A DNA stretch of 8,557 nt from Deltaproteobacteria bacterium (GCA_005879255.1 VBKY01000354.1:1-8557), one strand, 5' to 3'. Shown: positions 1-7,093, counted from the stretch's first letter. The notes: a model not told the origin generated them from the letters alone. A program made the numbers and translations.

Positions 1-2218
1 AGATGTCAAGTTTTTCCATCAGAACATTCAAGACAGTGCTCAGGTCGAGCGTGGAGGTAATCGACTTCTCGATCTCGCGCAGCGCCTCGATACGCCTGAG
101 TTGCCGCTCCGTTTGTTCGTAGAGCTGGGCATTTTCCAACGCCAGAGCGGCTTGATCTGCGAACGCTTGTAGCAACGCGACTTCATTGTCCGTAAAGGTC
201 CGTCCGGTTCGGTCCGACAGCGCCAGTGTGCCGATGAGCTTTTCATGTGAGCGCAGCGGCGCGATGATCATCGAACGGTTGCCCGAGCGGAGTTGGTAAT
301 CACGCATCTCAGCAGTAAGACCAATCTCGGCATCGTTGAGTATGTCTGGAGACCAAACTGGGTTCCCCTCGGCTATAGCTCGGCCCGTCAGTCCTACGCC
401 CGAAGGCACCGTGTCTCCCTCCGAAGTTTGGGAAAAAACATCGCCGGACGACGCCAAGCGTTGGAACGATCCGTCGGCCTGGCGGAGCCTGAGGGTCGAG
501 CCCTGGACGCCGAAGAGGTCACGGACGCTCGTCAAGATGCGCTCTCCCACAACCGTCGGGTCCAGATTTTCCGTAAGGGATCGCGCCACTCGCGCCAGTT
601 CCTCCGCTTCGCGCCTTCGGCGCTCGGTCTCCTCGTAAAGCCGGGCGTTGTGGATCGCGACCGCGGCCTGGCCTGCGAGGGTGGTCAAGAAGTCGATCTC
701 TTGTTGGGTAAATTCGTGGGGCTCCTTCGTATAGAAACCCAGAATGCCGACGGCGTTACCTTTAGCGATCAACGGGACGCCGAGATAGGAGACAAAGCCA
801 TGTTTACGGAAAAACTCCGAGGTCTTTTTTTGCGGGTCCGTCTGAATATCGGGGATGATGACCGGACGCTTGGTTTTGAGGAACTCACTAGACAGTTGCC
901 CTGTCCCTCGCCCTGATCCAGGCTTCCATTCTTGTTCGTCGAGATTCCGGCAGGCCGTGTTCTCGAACCGTCCTGTCACTGGATTAAATAGTCTGATGGT
1001 GGTGGCCGCGGGGAACGGCAGAAAGATATCGATCTTTTCCAGGAGAACATTGAGCACCGTCGGCAGATCTAAAGTCGAGGTGATTGCTAGATCGATTTCA
1101 TGCAGCGCCCGGATGCGGTCGAGATTCTGATTCACCTCCGCTTCCACGAGTTGCCGTTGAATACCGACCGCGATGCTACGAGCCACCGAACCCATGGCAT
1201 CCAGGGTATTTTGGCCGAAAGGTTTTCGCGCAAATGTCGCCATTACGCCGACAAGCTGATCGCCGATCAGCAAGGGATAGCCCGCGAACGCGACCAAGCC
1301 TTCGCGCTTGGCCCATTCCTGATCGTGCACTCTTGGGTCGCCAATGACAGTATTCGTCAGATGAGGCTTGCGTTCAGACGCGACGAGTCCGATCTCAAAC
1401 TGCCCGACGGGGACTCGAGCATGGCCCCAGTCGATGTGGGTGTACATACCCGAGCTGGCTTGCGGTTCGAGCAGATTTTTCTCTTCGTTGAGCGTCCAAA
1501 TTCGCGCAAAGGCGGAGCCTAGATGCTCGACCACCGCATCGCAACAACGTTGCAGCATCTCTCTCAAGCCGTTGGCTTCGGCAAGCGTGGTGCTAATGGT
1601 CGCGACGAACTCAGCCAGTGCGCTGCGCTCAGCAAGGCTTTTATTGGCTTCGGATAAATCAACGATCGTGTCTTCGAGCTTTCTCACCAGCACCTGGTTG
1701 TATTCCCGCATCGCCTCGGCTTCTTCGGGTATTTGCACATCATCCCTTGCGCGAAGCTTGGCCGACGCAAGAACTTCGTGCAGGCTCTTGACGATTTCCT
1801 CGCTAGAGGCAGGCTTGCGGAGGAACTTGTCGACGCCGAATTGTAGCGCCACCTTTTCGTCCGATGGCGAGGTATAGCTGGCCGTGTATACGATGAAAGG
1901 CAACGTTCTGAGCTTTGGATTTTTGCGGATCTCGTAGCACAGGCGATAGCCATCCATTTCCGGCATGAGGATATCGGAAATGATCGCATCGACCTGTGTT
2001 TGCTCGAGCAGTTGAAGCGCGGAAATTCCATTGTCGGCCTCGAGCACAACCTGATTTTCGGCCTCCAACACGACTCGCAACAATTTCCGGTTGATCGTAT
2101 TGTCGTCGGTGATGAGAACGCGCAAGCGTTCCGTGACCGGCGAAGATGCCATAGACTGCCGATCTAGAGACACCATTGCCCCAGTCTTCGGCTCGTCTTT
2201 GTTCGCCACTCCCGGCAT
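1..2218 (-). CDS. Receiver plus multi-GAF signalling protein, C-terminus beyond left edge
   Basis: The frame is open from ATG 2218 to the left edge, giving at least 739 residues with no stop. Residues 33-150 are a receiver: acidic pair D38/D39, phospho-acceptor D82 in SDILMPEMDG, T112 and K135 in RKP. A probable coiled coil (about 160-200) leads to GAF1 (about 200-355, containing IWTLNEE, VPVGQFEIGL and FAGYPLL), GAF2 (about 375-525) and GAF3 (about 540-697). A further linker at 703-739 closely resembles the one before GAF2, so a fourth GAF probably follows. GAF domains bind small ligands or mediate dimerisation. The output is not visible; a HisKA/HATPase kinase is a common ending for this architecture, but that is a guess. 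No membrane segment or signal peptide is seen, so it is probably cytoplasmic. The start at 2218 is preferred because of its GGAG site; in-frame ATGs at 2176 and 2152 have no convincing site. It lies 324 bases downstream of the DivK-like gene. Confidence 0.9.
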   Translation of the reverse strand, partial: MPGVANKDEPKTGAMVSLDRQSMASSPVTERLRVLITDDNTINRKLLRVVLEAENQVVLEADNGISALQLLEQTQVDAIISDILMPEMDGYRLCYEIRKNPKLRTLPFIVYTASYTSPSDEKVALQFGVDKFLRKPASSEEIVKSLHEVLASAKLRARDDVQIPEEAEAMREYNQVLVRKLEDTIVDLSEANKSLAERSALAEFVATISTTLAEANGLREMLQRCCDAVVEHLGSAFARIWTLNEEKNLLEPQASSGMYTHIDWGHARVPVGQFEIGLVASERKPHLTNTVIGDPRVHDQEWAKREGLVAFAGYPLLIGDQLVGVMATFARKPFGQNTLDAMGSVARSIAVGIQRQLVEAEVNQNLDRIRALHEIDLAITSTLDLPTVLNVLLEKIDIFLPFPAATTIRLFNPVTGRFENTACRNLDEQEWKPGSGRGTGQLSSEFLKTKRPVIIPDIQTDPQKKTSEFFRKHGFVSYLGVPLIAKGNAVGILGFYTKEPHEFTQQEIDFLTTLAGQAAVAIHNARLYEETERRRREAEELARVARSLTENLDPTVVGERILTSVRDLFGVQGSTLRLRQADGSFQRLASSGDVFSQTSEGDTVPSGVGLTGRAIAEGNPVWSPDILNDAEIGLTAEMRDYQLRSGNRSMIIAPLRSHEKLIGTLALSDRTGRTFTDNEVALLQAFADQAALALENAQLYEQTERQLRRIEALREIEKSITSTLDLSTVLNVLMEKLDI
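2..100 (-). repeat. GAF-preceding linker repeat, copy B
   Basis: Encodes residues 707-739 of the GAF-array protein, including ITSTLDLSTVLNVLMEKLDI. It matches residues 366-398 of the same protein at 24 of 33 positions by eye, exactly 341 residues apart. The repeat is a predicted helical lead-in to a GAF domain, so this copy implies that another GAF domain starts at or just beyond the window edge. It is a coding repeat from domain duplication, not a mobile or non-coding repeat. Confidence 0.7.
1025..1123 (-). repeat. GAF-preceding linker repeat, copy A
   Basis: Encodes residues 366-398 of the GAF-array protein, including ITSTLDLPTVLNVLLEKIDI, directly before GAF2. It is the partner of the copy at 2-100. 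The DNA copies are clearly diverged while the protein is conserved, so the duplication is old and under selection. Confidence 0.7.
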
Positions 2219-2227
2219 TGCATTGTA

Positions 2228-2231
2228 CTCC
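2228..2231 (-). promoter_or_regulatory. Ribosome-binding site deciding the start of the GAF-array gene
   Basis: GGAG lies 9 bases before ATG 2218, the same layout as at the starts at 2914 and 7066. It selects ATG 2218 over the internal ATGs at 2176 and 2152, and therefore gives the protein a 30-residue tail before the receiver. Confidence 0.65.
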
Positions 2232-2269
2232 AATAAATTATCGGCTGTTCGGCGCTTGGCTGAAACCGG

Positions 2270-2419
2270 TTAATCGAGGCTGACGAGATCGGCTTGCCCA
2301 AAGACGCCGTCCGTCCGTAGAAAGCCTACGTAAAACGGTTGTGAGTCACCAAAGCGAAACCCCGCCATTCTACTCTTTTCGTTTATCTTGCTCACTGACC
2401 TTACCGTGCCGGCTCGCAT
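2270..2419 (-). CDS. Possible small ORF (49 codons), speculative
   Basis: ATG at 2419 opens a 49-residue frame ending in TAA at 2270-2272. The peptide begins MRAGTVRSVSKINEK and ends GVFGQADLVSLD. A shorter start at ATG 2368 gives 32 residues. Neither start has a strong ribosome-binding site; the 2368 start has only AAAGAG a few bases upstream. The composition is not obviously artificial, and the same frame is open back to the stop of the DivK-like gene. I recognise no family. It could be a chance open frame, a decayed C-terminal extension of the receiver gene, or a small leader peptide before the GAF-array gene. Confidence 0.13.
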   Translation of the reverse strand: MRAGTVRSVSKINEKSRMAGFRFGDSQPFYVGFLRTDGVFGQADLVSLD

Positions 2420-2542
2420 GATCACAGCCCGATAACGGTGAACGAGCCTCGCTGGCTCCGGGCGGCGCCGGTTCTGTGAGTGAATTGCTACCGTGATGGT
2501 GAGTTCGGATGGATCGGCGGCGTGATCTTTCGTTTGATGCCT

Positions 2543-2914
2543 TTATCTTTCCAAATAGTGCGAAATGACTGCCGGAAGGGTTCTTGTATCTATCGGTTTG
2601 GGGATGTAGCCATCGCAACCGGCGGCTAAGATTTTCTCTTCATCACCTTTCATGGCGTAGGCCGTCAGACCGAGGACCGTGATATCACGGGTTGTCGGAT
2701 CGGCTTTGAGTCGACGCGTCAACTCGAGGCCGTCCATTCCCGGCAGCTGGATGTCCATTAGAATCAAGCGTGGACGATACACTTTCAAAAGCTCCAAGGC
2801 CTCCTCGGCGTCGGCGGCGGTACGCACATGGTGGCCTTCGCCTGCCAGCAGAAGATGCGCTAGTTTCAGGTTTACCGGATTGTCGTCAACGATGAGAATT
2901 TCGGCACCAGGCAT
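2543..2914 (-). CDS. Stand-alone single-domain response regulator, DivK-like
   Basis: The 123-residue protein is a complete receiver and nothing else. It has acidic residues D10/D11 in IVDDNPVN, phospho-acceptor D54 in LMDIQLPGMDG, switch threonine T84 in GLTAYAM and K106 in PKPID. The DDNPVN, LTAYAMKGD and GCDGYIPKPI signatures resemble DivK and similar stand-alone receivers, which pass or sink phosphate and bind partner kinases rather than DNA. It is cytoplasmic with no output domain. ATG 2914 has GGAG 9 bases upstream, and the gene starts 42 bases after the GGDEF-EAL gene stops, which suggests cotranscription. Plausible partners are the hybrid CheA or the REC-kinase of this cluster (inference). 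The true cell-cycle role of DivK should not be assumed. Confidence 0.93.
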   Translation of the reverse strand: MPGAEILIVDDNPVNLKLAHLLLAGEGHHVRTAADAEEALELLKVYRPRLILMDIQLPGMDGLELTRRLKADPTTRDITVLGLTAYAMKGDEEKILAAGCDGYIPKPIDTRTLPAVISHYLER

Positions 2915-2923
2915 GGCAAATCT

Positions 2924-2927
2924 CTCC
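2924..2927 (-). promoter_or_regulatory. Ribosome-binding site of the DivK-like gene
   Basis: GGAG within AGAGGAGAGA lies 9 bases before ATG 2914. It supports this start and translation of the gene independent of its upstream neighbour. Confidence 0.75.
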
Positions 2928-2956
2928 TCTGCGATTTCTAATTCTCCGATCTCGCT

Positions 2957-5593
2957 TCACCGTTCCGATTCGTTCGCCGATCCGTTGCGCGCTGCGAGCC
3001 ACGGCGGTTCCTTCAATGCAGGGGTCAAATCCACCGGCGATAGCGGCCGGCATATGTGATAGCCCTGCGCCACGTCGCAGCCGAGACTGGCAAGACATTC
3101 CCATACTCGCTGCTGTTCGACACCTTCGGCGACGACGGCCATGCCGAGATTTCGACCCAGATCGATGACCGAACGAACGATGGCTTCACTGCGCACATCG
3201 GAAAATAGACCGGCGACAAAGGTTCGATCGATCTTGATTTCGTCCACCGGCAAATTTTGCAGATAGGAAAGTGATGAATAGCCGGTGCCGAAGTCATCGA
3301 TCGAAAGACGGACGCCATCCTCGTTGAGCCGCTGGAAGGCTGCATTGGTTTTCGCAGGATCGCTCATCAAAGCGCTCTCGGTAAGCTCGAGGGTGAGCGT
3401 GCGCGGCGGCGTTGCGGTCGTACGGCAGGCTTGCAACACGATATCAGGAAACGCCGGGTCCTGGAGATCGCGCGCCGATACGTTGATCGAGACCCCGAAG
3501 TCCAAGCCCATGTCGCGCCATGACCGGGACTGCCTAAGCGCAGTACGCAAAACCCAAAGGGTGATGGGGTGGATCAGCCCGGCTCTTTCCGCCAGGGAAA
3601 TAAATCGATCGGGAGGAATCCAGCCCCGGCGTGGATGCGGCCAACGCAGCAGCGCTTCGACGCCAACGGTTTGTCTGGTTTCGAAGTTCACTTTCGGTTG
3701 ATAGTGCAGTGCAAGGGCATTCTGATCGACGGCCTCGCGAAGCTCACCCAACAGCGCCAACAGATCCGGGCTATAGGACTCCACATGCTCGGGGTAAACG
3801 AGATAATTATCGCCAGTCCGTTTGGCGGCCCGCTGCGCCATATCGGCATGACTCAGAAGGGTTTCGGGGTCTTCACCGTGCTCCTGCCGAATCGCGACTC
3901 CCATGGTGGTGCGGATGGCGACGGGCAACCCATCGAGCCGAAAATTTGGCTCCAAGCATCTGACAATCTCCTTGGCCGTCTGACGAACCGCTCGCTCGTC
4001 GGCGGCGCCGATCAGGAGTACAGCAAACTCATCCGAGCCCAAGCGAGCCACCAGCGTTCGCTCTTGGAAATTTTCTTTCAATCTCTGCGCCACTTCGCGC
4101 AGCAGCAGATTTCCACCGGGGTATCCCACGGTGTTGTTGATTTCTTGAAAATGATCCAAGTTGAGCAGATACAACGCCGCAGCGCGCCCTTCCGCGCCGG
4201 CTGATCGGATGCGCTCGCATAATTGCGCGCGATTCGGCAGACCGGTCAACGAATCGTAGGATGCTAGATATTTGAGCTTCGATATTGATCGATTGAGTGC
4301 GATCACTTGGGCGATTTCGGTGGTGATGGCTTTAGCGAAGATGATCTTATCGGCGTCAGGCGCCGATTTGTTGGACACCAAAGCAACGATTCCGAGCTGC
4401 TCGCTGTCGGACCAAAGGGGGCAAAGGAGCAAATTGTCGGCCGGCAAATCGGTAAACGACTGGACCAATCGCTCCGCGCCGCCCGTGGAAAACGATAGCG
4501 TGACTGGTTCCATTTGGAGCATGGCGGTGCGCAGCAAATCTTCGCAGCCAAAGAAGGTCGGCAATGATTGCGTCGCTTCAACCGAAAAGCCGAGCTGAGC
4601 CGTTAGGCCGAGCCGACTTTCAGAGCCGATGAGAAAGATCGCGCCGCAAGAGAAACCAATGGCATCGAGGCAGCGCGCCAAGATGTCCTTCAATAACGTC
4701 TCATCGTCGTTCTTGCCTCTCAGAAAATTTTCGCCCATGCTCGCTAGCACCGAAAGCTGCGCGCTTTGCGCGGCGCAACGCTGTGCCAACTGGGCGCCCA
4801 GTTTGGCCTGGCGGTTGAGCTGGTGCGCCACGCGTTCTTCGTGGGCTGCCTGAAGCGTCGCCGCATCCGGTACTTCAGGAAGCGGTGACGCTTCCAGACT
4901 TTCGAATAGGGCCTCGATCGCTTCATGAAAGTCAGGCGTCGTCGGTACGAGCGCATAGGCGCCCACCTGTCGAGCGAGTTCTTTATCGTCCTCGTGCTGG
5001 TAGAGCGTGCTTCGCAAAACCACGGGCACTTGCGCAAGCGCGGCGTCCGCGTGCAATTTCATGCAGAGCTGAAAGCCGTCCAGACCAGGCATCAGGACAT
5101 CGGACACGATTGCGTCGGGGCGATCCCGCCGAGCCTTGGCCAAGCCATCATTGCCGTCAGTCGCGGTCGTGACCTGAAAGCCGAGATGACTTAGATGGAT
5201 CGCAAAGAGTTTGAGCTGAGCAGGCTCGTCATCAACCAGCAGGACGCGCCGGTTCTTACCCCGGCTCTCTTGGCCGGTCTGCGCCGATGCCAGGTGACTG
5301 CGCACGACGCTCAACAGATGCGAAGGCGCAACCGGTTTGAACAAGTAGTCGGTGAAGGGAGCGTCGGCGACGCGCATCGCGTCCGTCTTCTCGATGAGAC
5401 CCGTGAGGGCCAGGATCGGCACCTGCTCGTCTTTCCGGAGCGCCCGAAGCTCGGATACGAGGTCGAAGCCATTGAAATCCGGCAGCAGCAGATCCTGCAG
5501 TACCAGGTCGGGGTTTTCTTCGACCATCATCGCGATCGCGGTTTTGCCGTCCGGCGCTTCCACGACACTGTAACCGTCCGTTTCGAGCGCCAC
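2957..5593 (-). CDS. REC-REC-GAF-GGDEF-EAL protein, probable c-di-GMP phosphodiesterase; first REC lacks its N-terminus
   Basis: From GTG 5593 the frame gives 878 residues. REC1 (1-103) has D34, T64 and K86 but starts inside helix 1, without beta-1 or the acidic pair. REC2 (115-235) has D121/D122 and D165 but no lysine at the usual site (VPTTPD, 216-221). A coiled coil (about 245-285) leads to a GAF domain (about 285-435), GGDEF (440-600) and EAL (612-860). The cyclase motif is GSDEF (519-523); N478, Q483 and N495 replace the usual Asp, Lys and Asp, and the RxxD inhibitory site is absent, so synthesis is unlikely. The EAL domain keeps E646 in EALLRW, N704, E736, D766/D767 in DDFGTGYSS, K787, E823 and Q843, so hydrolysis of c-di-GMP to pGpG is likely. 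GTG 5593 is only the first usable start after an in-frame TGA at 5612-5614, and it has a poor ribosome site. The gene lies in the che-linked operon, so its receivers are the probable input. Confidence 0.88.
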   Translation of the reverse strand: MALETDGYSVVEAPDGKTAIAMMVEENPDLVLQDLLLPDFNGFDLVSELRALRKDEQVPILALTGLIEKTDAMRVADAPFTDYLFKPVAPSHLLSVVRSHLASAQTGQESRGKNRRVLLVDDEPAQLKLFAIHLSHLGFQVTTATDGNDGLAKARRDRPDAIVSDVLMPGLDGFQLCMKLHADAALAQVPVVLRSTLYQHEDDKELARQVGAYALVPTTPDFHEAIEALFESLEASPLPEVPDAATLQAAHEERVAHQLNRQAKLGAQLAQRCAAQSAQLSVLASMGENFLRGKNDDETLLKDILARCLDAIGFSCGAIFLIGSESRLGLTAQLGFSVEATQSLPTFFGCEDLLRTAMLQMEPVTLSFSTGGAERLVQSFTDLPADNLLLCPLWSDSEQLGIVALVSNKSAPDADKIIFAKAITTEIAQVIALNRSISKLKYLASYDSLTGLPNRAQLCERIRSAGAEGRAAALYLLNLDHFQEINNTVGYPGGNLLLREVAQRLKENFQERTLVARLGSDEFAVLLIGAADERAVRQTAKEIVRCLEPNFRLDGLPVAIRTTMGVAIRQEHGEDPETLLSHADMAQRAAKRTGDNYLVYPEHVESYSPDLLALLGELREAVDQNALALHYQPKVNFETRQTVGVEALLRWPHPRRGWIPPDRFISLAERAGLIHPITLWVLRTALRQSRSWRDMGLDFGVSINVSARDLQDPAFPDIVLQACRTTATPPRTLTLELTESALMSDPAKTNAAFQRLNEDGVRLSIDDFGTGYSSLSYLQNLPVDEIKIDRTFVAGLFSDVRSEAIVRSVIDLGRNLGMAVVAEGVEQQRVWECLASLGCDVAQGYHICRPLSPVDLTPALKEPPWLAARNGSANESER

Positions 5594-5656
5594 CCGGACA
5601 ACTTTGCTGATTCATCTTCTGACTCTCCGGACCATACATAGAAAATTTGTAAACTG
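5594..5656 (-). pseudogene. Probable remnant of the original 5' end of the REC-REC-GGDEF-EAL gene
   Basis: Upstream of GTG 5593, in-frame codons for ISKVVR (5611-5594) continue receiver helix 1 smoothly, then meet TGA at 5614-5612. Beyond that, ATG 5635 is in the same frame and encodes only MVRRVRR before that stop. A second ATG at 5615 has GGAG at 5628-5625 with 9-base spacing, matching other genes here, but reads in another frame. The beta-1 strand and Asp pair expected between a start and SKVVR are absent in all frames. The simplest reading is a short out-of-frame deletion, or an assembly error. Confidence 0.5.
5625..5628 (-). promoter_or_regulatory. Ribosome-binding site before an out-of-frame ATG (5615)
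   Basis: GGAG lies 9 bases before ATG 5615, identical in layout to the sites at 2228, 2924 and 7076. Translation from this ATG runs out of frame with the GGDEF-EAL protein and would end near 5256 after 119 residues. It is probably the gene's original initiation site. Confidence 0.45.
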
Positions 5657-7066
5657 TCATCGCTCCGATAGATCTGTGCGTACGGCGACATCATTCGTCG
5701 ACGGCGCACCGGCGAATCCCCGTTGTGTGCTCACTTGGATTGCCTCGGGTCTGGTAGGCAATACCGCATAAAATACACTGCCCCGACCCTGCTCGCTCTG
5801 CACTCCCACTCGTCCCCCCTGCGCTCCAACAATTTTCCTAGTTAATGCCAGGCCAAGTCCGGTCCCCTGATGCTTTTTCGTCGTCCCGGAATCCAATTGT
5901 TGAAACTCAACAAACAGCTTGCCGACTTCCCCCGCCGGAATCCCAATCCCCGTATCCTCTACTTCCAATCGAAAACTGTCCGCGTCTTCCTGCATCGCCC
6001 GCACTGTGATGCGGCCTTCCTCGGGCGTGAACTTGATCGCATTGGAGAGATAGTTGTACAGAACCTGCTTTAACTTGGCCGGATCGATCACCAACTGCTC
6101 GACCACGGGCGACACTTCGACCTCCACGGTCAGCCGCTTGCTCGCCGAGAGCGCGTGCAGCACCTGTCGAACCTCGGTGATAATCCTTTTGAGATTGACC
6201 GGCTCGGGGTTAAATTCCATCTTACCGGCCTCCACCTTGGACAGATCCAAGACGTCATTGATGAGCTGCAGCAGGTGGCGCGCGCTGCCCAGAATATCGC
6301 CCATGTATTCTTGATGTTGGGCGGACAGCGGACCCACCTTGCCGTCGTGCATGAGTTGGCCAAAGCCGATAATCGCGTTGAGCGGCGTTCTGAGCTCATG
6401 GGACATGTTTGCCAAGAACTCGCTCTTCAGACGGTTGACATCCTGCACCCGGCGATTTTGCGCCTCCAGTTCCACGACCTTTTGATCCAACTGCTCATTC
6501 AGTTTTTTTAGCTCGCTCTGAGACTCGGTGAGTTGCTGGTTTTTCTGCACCGCGGTCTCATAGGTCGAGAGCAACAGATCGAGTATCTGTTGGCGTTCCG
6601 AGGTAATGAAATATTTTTCATTGGCAAAGACGATTTCCACGCCCATCTGGGTTTTTTGGCTCTTCCGCAGATCGAAATTGATCAAGGTATTCTGGATGTG
6701 GGAGAGCAAAAAGTCTTCGTCGTAAGGCTTCGGTATAAAGTTGTCGGCGCCGCACTCCAAGCCGCGGATGATGTCGACGGGACTGGTGAGGGAAGTGAGG
6801 AGAATCACCGGAATTTTTTTTAGCGCGGCCTGTGCCTTGATCTCCCGGCAAAGCGCGTAGCCGTCCATTTCAGGCATCACGATGTCGCTGATGATCATCG
6901 CCGGTGTGTGTTCGCGCGCCATGGCGAGCGCTTCCTTCCCGTCGCGCGCGACGGTAACCCGATGGCCGTTCTCATGGAGCAGGTACCTTAAATGTTCCGC
7001 CTGTGTCGGGCTGTCCTCGGCGATAAGAATATCGACACTATGATTGTGTCTGTTTTGCGTGGTCAT
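5657..7066 (-). CDS. Receiver-histidine kinase (REC-coiled coil-HisKA-HATPase)
   Basis: From ATG 7066 the protein has 469 residues. Residue numbers here count from TTG 7081; subtract 5 for the ATG form. The N-terminal receiver (about 16-135) has E22/D23, D66 in SDIVMPEMDG, T96 and K118 in PKPYDEDF. A helical coiled-coil linker (about 160-218) joins it to HisKA, with H228 in NMSHELRTPLNAIIGFG. The ATPase domain has an N box (N343, N347 in NYLSNAIKFT), G1 DTGIGIP (D376) and G2 GTGLGL (406-411). All catalytic motifs are intact. There is no periplasmic, PAS or membrane part, so input probably comes by phosphorylation of the receiver, for example from the hybrid CheA. It is a cytoplasmic autokinase, and one of the two downstream receiver proteins is a plausible target (inference). 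The start is ATG 7066, 27 bases after cheB; the TTG at 7081 overlaps the ribosome site and is unlikely. A tail of about 32 residues follows the ATPase. Confidence 0.94.
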   Translation of the reverse strand: MTTQNRHNHSVDILIAEDSPTQAEHLRYLLHENGHRVTVARDGKEALAMAREHTPAMIISDIVMPEMDGYALCREIKAQAALKKIPVILLTSLTSPVDIIRGLECGADNFIPKPYDEDFLLSHIQNTLINFDLRKSQKTQMGVEIVFANEKYFITSERQQILDLLLSTYETAVQKNQQLTESQSELKKLNEQLDQKVVELEAQNRRVQDVNRLKSEFLANMSHELRTPLNAIIGFGQLMHDGKVGPLSAQHQEYMGDILGSARHLLQLINDVLDLSKVEAGKMEFNPEPVNLKRIITEVRQVLHALSASKRLTVEVEVSPVVEQLVIDPAKLKQVLYNYLSNAIKFTPEEGRITVRAMQEDADSFRLEVEDTGIGIPAGEVGKLFVEFQQLDSGTTKKHQGTGLGLALTRKIVGAQGGRVGVQSEQGRGSVFYAVLPTRPEAIQVSTQRGFAGAPSTNDVAVRTDLSER

Positions 7067-7075
7067 AAATGCCTG

Positions 7076-7079
7076 CTCC
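7076..7079 (-). promoter_or_regulatory. Ribosome-binding site deciding the start of the REC-kinase
   Basis: GGAG lies 9 bases before ATG 7066 and sits inside what would be the first codons of a TTG-initiated form. This argues for ATG 7066 and against TTG 7081. Confidence 0.7.
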
Positions 7080-7093
7080 AATCGTCGTTTTGG

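Larger units (their letters stand above)
2219..2542. other. 324-base gap, possible promoter region for the GAF-array gene
   Basis: This is the only long gap in the window. On the minus strand GATAAT at 2242-2237 matches five of six bases of a sigma-70 -10 box, but no good -35 sits 16-18 bases upstream, and the leader before ATG 2218 would be only about a dozen bases. A 5-bp inverted repeat (2316-2320 with 2326-2330) and another around 2443-2457 have no T-tract, so neither is a convincing terminator. Minus-strand codons in phase with the DivK-like gene stay open from just after its stop down to TAA at 2270-2272. I see no RNA gene or mobile-element end. Confidence 0.45.

Noticed and set aside
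293..916. Plus-strand open frame of 207 codons, with other plus-strand frames up to 1877
   Set aside because: It lies opposite the GAF2-GAF3 coding region of the minus-strand receiver-GAF protein, shows no domain, and is an antisense shadow.
2311..2338. Inverted repeat CGTAG/CTACG as a terminator or operator
   Set aside because: The stem is only five base pairs, has no T-tract on the minus strand, and is expected by chance in a gap of this size.
2443..2457. Inverted repeat GAGCC/GGCTC downstream of the DivK-like gene as a rho-independent terminator
   Set aside because: Five-base-pair stem and no T-run after it in the direction of transcription.
2370..2618. Minus-strand frame of 82 codons covering the end of the DivK-like gene
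   Set aside because: It reads the receiver's coding bases in another frame, has low-complexity charged composition and no ribosome site.
3569..4204. Plus-strand open frame of 211 codons
   Set aside because: It lies opposite the GGDEF-EAL coding region, whose minus-strand frame has clear motifs; no recognisable protein features in the plus frame.
5256..5660. Minus-strand frame of 134 codons overlapping the start of the GGDEF-EAL gene
   Set aside because: Its ATG 5615 has a good ribosome site, but the peptide has no domain and overlaps REC1 in another frame. I treat it as the result of a frame break, not as a gene.
7067..7081. TTG start for the REC-kinase, adding five residues
   Set aside because: The GGAG site lies within these codons at the normal distance from ATG 7066, so ATG is the better start.
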